64,000 bases of DNA, from NCBI RefSeq assembly GCF_017354985.1, contig NZ_CP071501.1, positions 2,127,501 through 2,191,500 on the forward strand, read 5' to 3'. The notes under the pieces were generated by a model that had not been told where the DNA came from, did no database searches, and saw only the letters and a list, made by a program, of their open reading frames with translations. A program made the position numbers and the translations under genes. Position 1 is the stretch's first letter; every line of letters begins with the position of its first letter. This document shows positions 1 to 8,317 of this stretch, one piece after another. Source of the stretch: Shewanella cyperi. Its GTDB lineage: Bacteria; Pseudomonadota; Gammaproteobacteria; Enterobacterales; Shewanellaceae.

Positions 1-1377
1 CAGGTAGGCGGCGCCACCAACGGCCATCAGGTACACGGCCTTGTGCTGCTTGATGGATTCAACCGTGGCCGGGCCACGTTCGGCCTTGCCAATCATGCCC
101 ATCAGACCTGTCTTGTCGAGCATCAGATCGGTGAACTTGTCCATACGGGTGGCGGTAGTTGGGCCTGCAGGTCCCACCACTTCATTGCCCACGGGATCAA
201 CAGGGCCCACGTAGTAGATGAACTTACCGGTGAAGTCCACGCCCGCCGGCAGGCCTTCGCCTGATTCGATCAGGGTCTGGATGCGCTTGTGGGCAGCATC
301 ACGGCCGGTGAGCATTTTGCCGGACAGCAGCAGGGTGTCGCCGCTGTTCCAGGTTTCAATCTCGGCCTGGGTCACAGTGTCCAGGTTAACGCGGCGCACG
401 TTCTCGCCCACTTCCCAGGTAATTTCGGGCCAGTCGGCCAGGCTTGGCGGGGTCAGATCCGCAGGACCTGTGCCGTCCAGGTGGAAATGCACGTGACGGG
501 TGGCGGCGCAGTTGGGGATCATCACCACAGGCTTGGAGGCGGCGTGGGTCGGCGCGGACTTGATTTTCACGTCCAGTACCGTGGTGAGGCCACCCAGACC
601 CTGGGCGCCTATACCCAGGGCATTGGCGCGCTCGAAAATGTCCAGACGCAGTTTTTCTTCGGCGGTTTGGGCACCACGGGCCTTGAGTTCGTGGATGTCC
701 ACGCTCTCCATCAGGGACTCCTTGGCCAGCACCGCAGCTTTCTCGGCGGTACCGCCGATACCTATGCCGAGCATGCCCGGAGGACACCAGCCGGCACCCA
801 TGGTGGGCAGGGTCTTTTCTACCCAGGCGGCGATATCGTCTGAGGGGTTCAGCATCACCATCTTGGATTTGTTCTCACTGCCACCGCCCTTGGCGGCAAT
901 GGCCACTTCCACATGGTTACCGGCCACCATGTCGATATGCACCACGGCGGGCGCGTTATCCTTGGTGTTGGTGCGGGCACCGGCGGGATCGGCCACTATG
1001 GAGGCCCGCAGCGGATTGTCGGGATTGCTGTAAGCGCGGCGCACACCTTCATCCACCATCTGCTGCACCGTCATATCGGTCTTGTCCCACTGCACCGCCA
1101 TGCCCACTTTAACGAAGCAGGTGACAATGCCAGTGTCCTGACACAGGGGGCGGTGCCCTTCGGCCGACATGCGCGAATTGATGAGGATCTGGGCTATGGC
1201 GTCCTTGGCGGCGGCACTTTGCTCGCGCTCGTAGGCTTCGGCCATGGCATCAACGAAATCTTTGGGATGGTAGTAGGAGATGTATTGCAAGGCATCGGCA
1301 ATACTTTCGATGAAATCGGCCTGTTTAATGACGACCGCTGACTGATGTTCTGACACTTTCTGCTCCGACACTTTCAT
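1..1377 (-). CDS. fum: Class I fumarate hydratase (iron-sulfur), 3' end cut by window
   Basis: Fumarase of the O2-labile 4Fe-4S class I family, interconverting fumarate and malate in the TCA cycle and in anaerobic fumarate metabolism. The frame is open from an ATG at 1377 down to base 1, giving 459 codons of a protein that is usually about 505-550 residues, so the C-terminus lies outside. Family landmarks seen: the N-terminal segment with the first cluster Cys in GHRPLCQDTGIV, a GIGIGGTAEKAA stretch, VMIPNCAATRHVHFHLDG, and the C-terminal-domain entry GPVDPVGNEVVGPAGPTTATRM followed by MDKFTDLMLD. It is monocistronic here and divergent from pabB, with a MITE-like repeat in the shared upstream region. 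Several class I paralogues (FumA, FumB) exist, so I do not choose a letter. Confidence 0.93.
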   Translation of the reverse strand, partial: MKVSEQKVSEHQSAVVIKQADFIESIADALQYISYYHPKDFVDAMAEAYEREQSAAAKDAIAQILINSRMSAEGHRPLCQDTGIVTCFVKVGMAVQWDKTDMTVQQMVDEGVRRAYSNPDNPLRASIVADPAGARTNTKDNAPAVVHIDMVAGNHVEVAIAAKGGGSENKSKMVMLNPSDDIAAWVEKTLPTMGAGWCPPGMLGIGIGGTAEKAAVLAKESLMESVDIHELKARGAQTAEEKLRLDIFERANALGIGAQGLGGLTTVLDVKIKSAPTHAASKPVVMIPNCAATRHVHFHLDGTGPADLTPPSLADWPEITWEVGENVRRVNLDTVTQAEIETWNSGDTLLLSGKMLTGRDAAHKRIQTLIESGEGLPAGVDFTGKFIYYVGPVDPVGNEVVGPAGPTTATRMDKFTDLMLDKTGLMGMIGKAERGPATVESIKQHKAVYLMAVGGAAYL

Positions 1378-1419
1378 TGATTGAATGGGTGTACCCGCAT
1401 GACGGGTGTGCCCCGCTCT

Positions 1420-1439
1420 AACGGGTGTGCCCCGTTTTT
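1420..1439 (+). terminator. Terminator-like hairpin upstream of both divergent genes
   Basis: AACGGG (1420-1425) pairs with CCCGTT (1431-1436) around a 5-base loop and is followed by further T residues. Read on the plus strand it resembles a short intrinsic terminator, but it lies between two divergent starts, so no upstream coding transcript points at it. It could stop antisense transcription coming out of the fumarase side, or simply be a repeat structure. Confidence 0.35.
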
Positions 1440-1704
1440 GGGCGTGTTGGCATTTCATAATTGTTTTTGCAGCAGCTGGGCCGGTTTTTATACCAGGCAG
1501 CGTCTGCGCCCTGTAGCCATACTACATAAGCAGGCGATAACACAGTAGAAAGACCGGCCAAGCGCTGCCCTTCGGGTTCGCTTTGGCGGCGTCCTGCTCT
1601 TTGTCACTCGTTGCTCATTTAGAATAACTAAACTTCGCTCCTCGCTTCGCGACCATAACGTCGCCAAGGCGAACAAAATCTAATCTAGAAATGCCAACAC
1701 GCCC
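1440..1704. mobile_element. MITE-like element with 17-bp perfect terminal inverted repeats
   Basis: The left end GGGCGTGTTGGCATTTC (1440-1456) is the exact reverse complement of the right end GAAATGCCAACACGCCC (1688-1704), bounding 265 bp. There is no transposase; the only frame inside (minus, 1488-1676) is not convincing. The inside is rich in short GC-skewed segments unlike the neighbouring coding sequence. Size, perfect ends and lack of coding capacity fit a non-autonomous miniature transposable element. A target-site duplication is not clear. Alternatively it could be a large intergenic structured repeat of the REP/ERIC kind. Confidence 0.6.
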
Positions 1705-1788
1705 TAATGTTTTATTAATTCTTTTCAGGCCGGTATGATAACCTCTCGGGTCTTTTTGGGCTACATCACATTGTAATAAGGTTTATCG

Positions 1789-3243
1789 ATGTTCAAGCTG
1801 GCACAGTCACGTCATGTCTCTGCCCCCCTCGCCGTGAAAACCCTCGATTGGGATGACAGCACCCCGGCGCTGTTTGCCCACCTGGCACACCTGCCCTGGG
1901 CCCTGTTGCTGGACTCTGCCGATGCCCCCCACGAGGATGCCCGCCGCGATTTGATTTGCGCCAATCCTGTGGCCAGCCTCAGCGCTACCGAAACCGAAGC
2001 TCACCTGTGGCACAGTGACGCAGTGTTCGAGGCTACCCTGCCCGCTACCCTCGCCTGCACAGATCCCCTGGCGCTGCTGGAACAAATGCAGACTGCGCTG
2101 TTCCCGCACGCCAAGCCCTGCAGCGCGTCACCCTTTGCCGGTGGCGCCGCCGGAGCCTTCAGCTACGATTTGGGCCGCACCATAGAAAAACTGCCGAGCC
2201 GGGCCAAGGATGACATTGCCCTGCCGCTGATGAATATAGGTTTCTATGACTGGGTTCTGGTGCACGATTACGACAGCAACAACTGGACCCTGGTGCATTA
2301 CCTTGGCGAAGCGGCCCTGAACGAGACCCTGTCCTGGCTCGAAAGCTTACGTTCGCAGACCGAGCCAGTACCTGACAACTTCAAACTGACCCGGCCCTTT
2401 GCCAAGCAAATCAGTTTTGAGCAGTACCGGCAGAAATTCGATGCGGTGCAATCCTACCTGCACAGCGGCGATTGCTATCAGATAAACCTGACCCAGAGAT
2501 TCAGCGCCGGCTTCGAGGGCGATTCCTGGCAGGCCTATCAGGCGCTGCGCCGAGCCAATGGCGCGCCCTTCTCCGCCTTTATGCGCCTGCCCCAGGGCAG
2601 CATATTGTCGATTTCGCCGGAGCGTTTTATTCGTCTCGATGGCAGGAAAATCCAGACCAAGCCCATCAAGGGCACCCTGCCAAGACAGCAGGATCCGGCT
2701 TTGGATGCCAAGGCCGCCGAGACCCTCAAGGCCTCGCCCAAGGACAGGGCCGAAAACCTGATGATAGTGGACCTGCTGCGCAACGATATGGGCAAGGTGG
2801 CGAGCCCCGGCAGCGTTCGGGTGCCCAGTCTGTTTGCCATTGAAAGCTTCCCGGCGGTGCACCATCTGGTCAGCACGGTCGAGGCTGAGCTGGCCGAGGG
2901 TCAAAGTGCCGCCAGTTTGTTGCGGGCGGCCTTCCCCGGCGGTTCAATCACGGGGGCACCCAAGATCCGCGCCATGGAAATCATCGAGGAGCTGGAGCCT
3001 TCGCGGCGCAGCCTCTATTGCGGCTCCATGGGTTATCTGAGTCAGAGCGGCGCCATGGACACCAGCATCACCATACGCACCCTGGTGGCGGCCGATGGCG
3101 AGATCCATTGCTGGGCCGGTGGAGGCGTGGTGGCCGACTCGGTGGTTGAAAGTGAATACCAGGAAAGCTTCGACAAGGTCAGCCGGATCTTGCCGCTGCT
3201 GGAGCGTTTTCTGGCCCCAGACGCCAGAAGCGAGGCCCGATGA
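1789..3243 (+). CDS. pabB: Aminodeoxychorismate synthase component I
   Basis: Chorismate-utilising enzyme that, with the PabA glutaminase, aminates chorismate to 4-amino-4-deoxychorismate for folate synthesis in the cytoplasm. The 484-residue length suits PabB. The C-terminal chorismate-binding domain shows PIKGTLPR, DLLRNDMGKVASPGSV, FPGGSITGAPKIRAMEIIEE and AGGGVVADSVVESEYQESF. The PIKGT lysine is the residue that in PabB enzymes replaces the anthranilate-synthase alanine, which supports PabB over TrpE. The N-terminal half matches the TrpE-like N domain. The start is the ATG after AAGG at good spacing. The next gene begins inside its stop region, so the two are likely co-transcribed. Confidence 0.93.
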   Translation: MFKLAQSRHVSAPLAVKTLDWDDSTPALFAHLAHLPWALLLDSADAPHEDARRDLICANPVASLSATETEAHLWHSDAVFEATLPATLACTDPLALLEQMQTALFPHAKPCSASPFAGGAAGAFSYDLGRTIEKLPSRAKDDIALPLMNIGFYDWVLVHDYDSNNWTLVHYLGEAALNETLSWLESLRSQTEPVPDNFKLTRPFAKQISFEQYRQKFDAVQSYLHSGDCYQINLTQRFSAGFEGDSWQAYQALRRANGAPFSAFMRLPQGSILSISPERFIRLDGRKIQTKPIKGTLPRQQDPALDAKAAETLKASPKDRAENLMIVDLLRNDMGKVASPGSVRVPSLFAIESFPAVHHLVSTVEAELAEGQSAASLLRAAFPGGSITGAPKIRAMEIIEELEPSRRSLYCGSMGYLSQSGAMDTSITIRTLVAADGEIHCWAGGGVVADSVVESEYQESFDKVSRILPLLERFLAPDARSEAR

Positions 3244-3851
3244 TGACGGGCCGGGGCTGGAAAATGAATGCGGAGCAGTTCAGGCTGCATTTCTCCCTGC
3301 AGCCCCTGGTCCATGAGATCGTTTCCGCACCGGCGCCGGGTACATTACGCCAGGCCGCGGTCTTGATGGCGCTGGAGGAGCATAATGGCGAGCTGCATCT
3401 GATCCTCACCCAAAGGCCCAATCACCTGCGGGCCCACCCGGGGCAAATCAGTTTTCCAGGTGGCAAGGTGGAGCCTGAGGACATCAACAGCAAGGCCACA
3501 GCGCTTAGGGAAGCGGCGGAAGAAATTGGCCTGCACAGCGACAATCTGGAGGTGCTGGGGCTGTTTCCGCCACACCGCACCTTTACCGGCTTTGAAATCA
3601 CCCCTGTGGTGGCCCTGGTGAAGGCCCCCTTTGAACTTGTGCTGGATCCCGGGGAAGTCGCTGCCTGCTTCAGGGCTCCACTGAGTTATTTCCTGGACGA
3701 TGCCCACAGGCACAAACGCAGTTTCCAGCGCCAGGGAAAACACTATCAGGTGATGTTCATGCCCTGGCGCCAGTACTTTATCTGGGGCGCCACCGCGGCC
3801 ATGATTGATTTACTTTGCCGCCATCTGAAGCACGGTGGCATTAAGGGTTGA
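3240..3851 (+). CDS. nudL: Nudix hydrolase, CoA pyrophosphatase type
   Basis: Probable coenzyme A diphosphatase of the NudL (YeaB) group, hydrolysing CoA or its derivatives to phosphopantetheine and 3',5'-ADP. The Nudix region reads GGKVEPEDINSKATALREAA and continues EEIGL. It is preceded by LTQRPNHLRAHPGQISFPGG, which matches the LLTxRxxxLRxHxGQ signature that marks CoA-specific Nudix enzymes. Length is 203 residues with the ATG at 3240, which overlaps the pabB stop. An internal ATG at 3264 would give 195 residues, closer to E. coli NudL, so the exact start is open. Position right behind pabB is as in related gammaproteobacteria. Confidence 0.88.
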   Translation: MMTGRGWKMNAEQFRLHFSLQPLVHEIVSAPAPGTLRQAAVLMALEEHNGELHLILTQRPNHLRAHPGQISFPGGKVEPEDINSKATALREAAEEIGLHSDNLEVLGLFPPHRTFTGFEITPVVALVKAPFELVLDPGEVAACFRAPLSYFLDDAHRHKRSFQRQGKHYQVMFMPWRQYFIWGATAAMIDLLCRHLKHGGIKG

Positions 3852-3929
3852 GATCAGTAGTTTAAAGACCAACACATTTGGCGTTGGAGCACCGGGCTCG
3901 AGAATACCTGCCACCTGGACAATAGACTG

Positions 3930-4268
3930 CTAGAACACCACGAAGCTGATATAGAGTCCGGCGGCCAGGGACGACAGGAACAACAGCGGGATATTGAACC
4001 AGTAACCCAGGCGACTGTGGTGCGCCACATACCAATTGAACGCCATACTGACAAAACTGATGGCGGCGCAGATCCAGATAATGTGCTCCAGCAGCACAGT
4101 CTGCTCGGGGTCCCAACCCAGGCGTACCGGGGCACCCTTGGAAAAGAAATAGCCCACGGCCCTGTCGGGTCTGGCCTCATGGAACAGCAGCAAGGCATAG
4201 ATGGCCAGGCTCCAGCCGGCGATCGACATTGTCGCCAGCAGCAGTTGGAAGATCTTGACCTTTTTCAT
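3930..4268 (-). CDS. Small conserved membrane protein, function unknown
   Basis: A 112-residue hydrophobic protein with three predicted membrane segments: about residues 6-28, 60-82 and 90-111. Charged loops lie between, the first containing FHEARPDRAVGYFFSKGAPV. I do not recognise a named family. The ATG at 4268 has a strong GGAGGTGATGG ribosome-binding region just upstream. It stands alone, convergent with nudL and divergent from asnS. A tryptophan- and tyrosine-rich second half (NWYVAHHSRLGYWFN) suggests a compact membrane bundle. No catalytic or ligand motif is evident. Confidence 0.75.
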   Translation of the reverse strand: MKKVKIFQLLLATMSIAGWSLAIYALLLFHEARPDRAVGYFFSKGAPVRLGWDPEQTVLLEHIIWICAAISFVSMAFNWYVAHHSRLGYWFNIPLLFLSSLAAGLYISFVVF

Positions 4269-4340
4269 CCATCACCTCCATTGTGATTTTTCGGGCATCA
4301 CAGTGAATCGTGATTATTCTCAAAGCATACCTTTTTCAGC

Positions 4341-4368
4341 TTGAGAAAAGCCACCGGAAAGGTAATAT
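4341..4368 (+). promoter_or_regulatory. Probable sigma-70 promoter of asnS
   Basis: TTGAGA (4341-4346), a 16-base spacer, and TAATAT (4363-4368) lie about 50 bases before the asnS start. Both boxes are close to consensus. The call is from sequence only. Confidence 0.5.
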
Positions 4369-4419
4369 AAACCTCCCAAAATTATCATAGAAAACGTTTC
4401 GTTGGAGAAATGAGCAACA

Positions 4420-5820
4420 ATGAGCATTGCATCTGTCGCTTCTGTATTTAAGGGTGAATTCGCCGCCGGCACCGAGATCACGGTGCGTGGTTGGGTCCGT
4501 ACCCGCCGGGATTCCAAAGCCGGGATCTCCTTTTTGGCCGTGTATGACGGTTCCTGTTTCGACGCCATCCAAGGCGTAGTTCCCAATACCCTCGCCAATT
4601 ACGACAATGAAGTGCTCAAGCTGACCGCAGGTTGCTCTGTGGTGATGACTGGTACTGTGGTGGAATCTCCCGGTGCCGGCCAGGCCTTCGAATTGCAGGC
4701 CAGCGCTGTGGAAGTGACCGGCTGGGTTGACGATCCAGATACTTACCCCATGGCCGCCAAGCGTCACTCCATTGAGCATTTGCGTGAAGTGGCCCACCTG
4801 CGTCCCCGCACCAACATCATAGGTGCCGTGGCCCGGGTGCGTAACTGTCTGTCCCAGGCCATCCACCGCTTCTATCACGAAAACGGTTTTATCTGGGTTT
4901 CTACCCCCATCATCACCGCCTCCGACTGTGAAGGCGCAGGTGAAATGTTCCGCGTTTCTACCCTGGACATGGAAAACCTGCCCCGCACCGAAGCCGGCAA
5001 GGTGGACTACGATCAGGATTTCTTCGGGAAAGAGGCCTTTCTGACGGTATCCGGTCAGCTGAACGGCGAAACCTACGCCTGTGCCCTGTCCAAGATTTAC
5101 ACCTTCGGCCCCACTTTCCGCGCCGAAAATTCCAACACCAGCCGTCACCTGGCGGAGTTCTGGATGGTGGAACCCGAAGTGGCCTTCGCCAACCTCGATG
5201 ATGTGGCCGGTCTGGCGGAAGCCATGCTCAAGTACGCCTTCAAGGCTGTGCTGGCTGAGCGCATGGACGATCTCACGTTCTTCGCCGAGCGCGTTGAGAG
5301 CAGCGTAATTGAGCGTCTGCAAAACTTCGTCAGCAGCGACTTTGCCCAGGTGGATTACACCGACGCGGTAACCATACTGCAAAACTGTGGCAAGACCTTC
5401 GAATTCCCTGTGGAATGGGGCATAGATCTGCAGTCCGAGCACGAGCGATACCTGGCCGAAGAGCACTTCAAGGCCCCTGTGGTAGTGAAGAACTATCCGA
5501 AGGACATCAAGGCCTTCTACATGCGTCTTAACGAAGACGGCAAGACTGTGGCGGCCATGGACGTACTGGCTCCCGGTATAGGTGAAATCATCGGTGGCTC
5601 CCAGCGTGAAGAGCGTCTCGATGTACTGGATGCCCGCCTGGAAGAAATGGGTCTGAACAAGGAAGACTACTGGTGGTACAGGGATCTGCGCCGCTACGGC
5701 ACTGTGCCTCACTCAGGCTTCGGCCTGGGCTTTGAGCGCCTGGTGTCCTACGTGACCGGCGTGGGCAACATCCGCGACGTGATCCCCTTCCCGCGCGCAC
5801 CGCGCAGCGCCAGCTTCTAA
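4420..5820 (+). CDS. asnS: Asparaginyl-tRNA synthetase
   Basis: Class IIb aminoacyl-tRNA synthetase charging tRNA-Asn with asparagine. The 466-residue length is the same as the E. coli enzyme and the ends align. An N-terminal OB-fold anticodon-binding domain ([20 protein letters not shown]) is followed by the catalytic domain. Class II motif 2 is around [20 protein letters not shown] and motif 3 is [16 protein letters not shown]. The start at 4420 matches the family, although the spacing from GGAG is long (about 14 bases). It stands alone, between a predicted promoter and a strong terminator. Confidence 0.97.
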   Translation: MSIASVASVFKGEFAAGTEITVRGWVRTRRDSKAGISFLAVYDGSCFDAIQGVVPNTLANYDNEVLKLTAGCSVVMTGTVVESPGAGQAFELQASAVEVTGWVDDPDTYPMAAKRHSIEHLREVAHLRPRTNIIGAVARVRNCLSQAIHRFYHENGFIWVSTPIITASDCEGAGEMFRVSTLDMENLPRTEAGKVDYDQDFFGKEAFLTVSGQLNGETYACALSKIYTFGPTFRAENSNTSRHLAEFWMVEPEVAFANLDDVAGLAEAMLKYAFKAVLAERMDDLTFFAERVESSVIERLQNFVSSDFAQVDYTDAVTILQNCGKTFEFPVEWGIDLQSEHERYLAEEHFKAPVVVKNYPKDIKAFYMRLNEDGKTVAAMDVLAPGIGEIIGGSQREERLDVLDARLEEMGLNKEDYWWYRDLRRYGTVPHSGFGLGFERLVSYVTGVGNIRDVIPFPRAPRSASF

Positions 5821-5850
5821 GCCGCTGTTAACAAACAGGCTTAAAACAGA

Positions 5851-5879
5851 AAACGCACCCACCTCGGGTGCGTTTTTTA
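5851..5879 (+). terminator. Intrinsic terminator after asnS
   Basis: A perfect 10-bp stem AAACGCACCC (5851-5860) / GGGTGCGTTT (5866-5875) with a 5-base loop and a T run. The A-rich left flank means it may also work for the convergent apbE-like gene. Confidence 0.88.
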
Positions 5880-5910
5880 TTGGCCGCATTGGTGATTTGT
5901 ATTTGTAGCG

Positions 5911-6855
5911 TTAGCGTAAAACCCAGTAGGGCAAATCCTGCTCTTCAAGAAAATCTTCCGCATCCTCACCCTTAAGCATGGCCAGGGTCGCCAACATACC
6001 CGCCACGGTGCAGTTGGCCGCCATTACCGTCACTGAACGGGGCGCCCCTTCAATGGGATAACCGCTGAGGGGACTCAGTATGTGGCCGTAACGTTTGCCG
6101 TGACGCTCGATAAATCTGTGGCTGTCACCACTGGTGGCCAGGCCACCGCCGGGAAACTGAATGCTGAGTTTGGCCGCCTGGTGATTGTCGGGATCTTCTA
6201 TGCCGACCCGCCAATGGGACTCGTGTGGGCTGGCGGCAAGATCGCCCCCCAGGTTAACCAGGATTGCCGGCTCAATGGCAATGCTGCCAAGCTGCTCCTG
6301 CATCAGCTTCAGCGCCCGGTCGGCGGCATATTCCTTGGCGATACCGCCAAGATCCAAGGTCATGTCCCTGGGCTGCAATATGCTGGTGCTGGTGAACTTC
6401 AGCCGTTCGAACCCCACATGGGCCAGGGCCTTTTGCACATCTTCGGCGCCGGGTACATCGTTTGAGCCGTCAAAACGCCACAGCCGCGACAGGGGCTCGC
6501 TGCTGATATCGAACAAACCGTCGGAATGGCGATAACATTCCCTGGCAAAGGACAGCAAACCAAAGGTCTCGGGATCCAGCGGCTGACGCTCGCCTGCATC
6601 CCGGTTAAGCTGGGACAGCACACTGTCGTGATTGAAGCGACTGTACTTGGCTTCGATACGGCGCACCTCATCCACCGCCACTTTACCCAGCCTCTGGGCT
6701 TCCTCCTGGCTTTCCAAACCATAGAACAGAATTTCACAGGGGCTGGCCATGGCCCTGAACGTCGCAGCCATACCGGGCACCGGGACATCGTCCGGGCCCA
6801 TAAATCCCCTGTGATGCCATTTGACGCCATCTTTGACCACACATTTACTGCTCAT
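5911..6855 (-). CDS. apbE: ApbE-family FAD:protein FMN transferase
   Basis: ApbE enzymes move FMN from FAD onto a Ser or Thr of a target protein. The landmarks are present: an N-terminal ATFRAMASPCEILFYG strand, LDLGGIAKEYAADRA, the VNLGGDLAAS loop, HILSPLSGYPI and a C-terminal LATLAMLKGEDA helix. I chose the ATG at 6855 (314 residues) because CAGGG precedes it at good spacing; a TTG at 6909 would add 18 residues without an RBS. Neither version starts with a signal peptide or lipobox, whereas most ApbE proteins are exported, so this one may act in the cytoplasm. It is the last gene of a four-gene minus-strand unit whose DUF3570 member carries a candidate target motif. Confidence 0.88.
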   Translation of the reverse strand: MSSKCVVKDGVKWHHRGFMGPDDVPVPGMAATFRAMASPCEILFYGLESQEEAQRLGKVAVDEVRRIEAKYSRFNHDSVLSQLNRDAGERQPLDPETFGLLSFARECYRHSDGLFDISSEPLSRLWRFDGSNDVPGAEDVQKALAHVGFERLKFTSTSILQPRDMTLDLGGIAKEYAADRALKLMQEQLGSIAIEPAILVNLGGDLAASPHESHWRVGIEDPDNHQAAKLSIQFPGGGLATSGDSHRFIERHGKRYGHILSPLSGYPIEGAPRSVTVMAANCTVAGMLATLAMLKGEDAEDFLEEQDLPYWVLR

Positions 6856-6925
6856 AGCACCCTGTCCCAGGTCCAATTTCGCTCTTTTACCAAAGTGCGA
6901 CGCCTTCAATTTGAAAGCGATATGC

Positions 6926-8317
6926 TTACCATTGATAGTTTAGCTGTAACATCGCGGCATCGACCACGGGATACAGATCCAACCCCGCCAGTGCCGGCAA
7001 GGCCGGCTGACTTCCCCTGGGTACCTGGTGATACCAGCCCAAACGCCAGGCCAGCTCGCGCCCACCCGAGAGGCGGTATCCCAGCTTGACTCCCAGGGTG
7101 TAAGTGTCCAGGTCGCCGAGGCGATAATCGGCGCTCATATAGCGCGGCAAGGCCTCGCCTTCCATCAGAAAGCTGCGATAAAAATCCGTCTCCCCCTGAT
7201 GCAGCCAACGCAAGTGCAATTGGCCGTAAAGTCCTTTAAAGCCCCAAATATCACCGAACTGACGTCTTAAGCGGGTTTCCAGGGTATGGGACTGCATGCC
7301 CCAGTCATCGAGGGTAAAACGGTAGGAAGCTTCCCAAACGCCCTTATCCATCGCGTACTTCAGCAGGGCAAACAGGCTATGGCGCAGCCGCGAATCCGGC
7401 CGGCTCTCATACCTGTATTCCTGTGCCAGCCCCTGTTCGTTGACCACAGACAGGATTTTATAGGGATCGGTCAAATAGCCCTGACTCAGGGCCACACCAT
7501 AATTGAGTTGCACCAGGGTGCTGCGATTGATTACCTGATTGAGGCCAAAGAGCATTTCCGAGGTGTACTTGCGCCTGACCCCGGGAATGCGGGTGGTGGC
7601 AAAGGCGGCCAAAAAGGCGTCCTCACCGCTGAAATCCCTGCGGATGGCCATGGGCGCTCCGGCAACGGGCACGGCACCGACCGGGTCCACCACATCCATC
7701 CCCAGAGCCGTGGACAGGGACAAGGTGGTGTTATCTTTATTGAATCCCCACTCAGCACCGCCATTCACACCAATGGAGGCATAATCAAACTCTTTCGAGC
7801 CATAGACCCCGCCGTGAATGCGTTTTTCCGTTGAAATTATTTCACTCCAATCCGCCGACAGCTGCAGCCGGGTGTCTTTGAAGGTGTCATCCAGGGGTGT
7901 CTGTCCGGTGGCGACGCTGTATTCGCCACCACCCGATGGCCGGGTAAAGGTCTGAGCTGTCGGTTGCGGCAAGGCACCCGTGGCAGAGGCGCCGCTGAGA
8001 CTGTCCAGCAGCATCTTGGCGGTCACGCTGAGGCTGTCGCTATAATCGTACCTTCCCTGAACTATGCCCTCTATGGCCTGAACCCTGTCCTGCTCCCGAT
8101 ACCAGAGAATGGCGCCATCAAAACGCCAGGGGGCCAGGGGTTTGGCAATCCAGTCGGGTAACCAGTCGAGTCCGGTGCTGTCGGCGTCTTTTCCAGAGCT
8201 GCTTTTTCCTGAAAGGGATTGCCCGGTCAATTGCTCCTGTGCCACTGCATCCAGGCTCAACATCTGCACGCTGGCCACGGTCAGGGCCGCCGCCACTCCC
8301 TTGCCGCTCAATTGCAT
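6926..8317 (-). CDS. DUF3570 predicted outer-membrane beta-barrel protein
   Basis: A 463-residue protein with a signal peptide (hydrophobic stretch about residues 7-24, cleavage near DAVAQ). Amphipathic alternating segments follow, ending in LQLNYQW; a terminal aromatic is typical of outer-membrane barrels. I place it in DUF3570 by sequence and neighbourhood. A DSLSGAS motif at residues 105-111 fits the D-x-x-S/T-G-A-S/T site that ApbE enzymes flavinylate. The start is the ATG at 8317: GGAGG lies six bases upstream, and the ATG overlaps the stop of the DUF4266 gene. A TTG two codons earlier is unlikely. The function is not established; a flavin-bearing electron-transfer barrel is inference. 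Confidence 0.85.
   Translation of the reverse strand: MQLSGKGVAAALTVASVQMLSLDAVAQEQLTGQSLSGKSSSGKDADSTGLDWLPDWIAKPLAPWRFDGAILWYREQDRVQAIEGIVQGRYDYSDSLSVTAKMLLDSLSGASATGALPQPTAQTFTRPSGGGEYSVATGQTPLDDTFKDTRLQLSADWSEIISTEKRIHGGVYGSKEFDYASIGVNGGAEWGFNKDNTTLSLSTALGMDVVDPVGAVPVAGAPMAIRRDFSGEDAFLAAFATTRIPGVRRKYTSEMLFGLNQVINRSTLVQLNYGVALSQGYLTDPYKILSVVNEQGLAQEYRYESRPDSRLRHSLFALLKYAMDKGVWEASYRFTLDDWGMQSHTLETRLRRQFGDIWGFKGLYGQLHLRWLHQGETDFYRSFLMEGEALPRYMSADYRLGDLDTYTLGVKLGYRLSGGRELAWRLGWYHQVPRGSQPALPALAGLDLYPVVDAAMLQLNYQW

Larger units (their letters stand above)
1378..1788. other. Divergent intergenic region between fumarase and pabB
   Basis: A 411-bp gap with no convincing gene. It holds two copies of a 14-base direct repeat ACGGGTGTGCCCCG (1402-1415 and 1421-1434). 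The second copy forms a small hairpin followed by T residues. A MITE-like element follows (1440-1704), and then the pabB leader with an AAGG ribosome-binding site just before 1789. Confidence 0.8.

Noticed and set aside
1488..1676. 62-codon minus frame inside the MITE-like element
   Set aside because: Rich in Arg and Ser with no recognisable fold or RBS; probably the kind of false gene call that repeats create.
4282..4302. TGTGA...TCACA inverted repeat upstream of asnS
   Set aside because: The spacer is 11 bases, not the six needed for a CRP site.
4410..4448. Possible 12-codon leader peptide overlapping the asnS start
   Set aside because: An ATG lies ten bases upstream in another frame with better spacing from GGAG, but the short frame has no Asn run or attenuator hairpin that would mark a regulatory leader.
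4336..5712. 458-codon open frame on the minus strand opposite asnS
   Set aside because: It mirrors a fully conserved synthetase gene; composition is His/Gly/Val rich as in shadow frames, and there is no RBS or family match.
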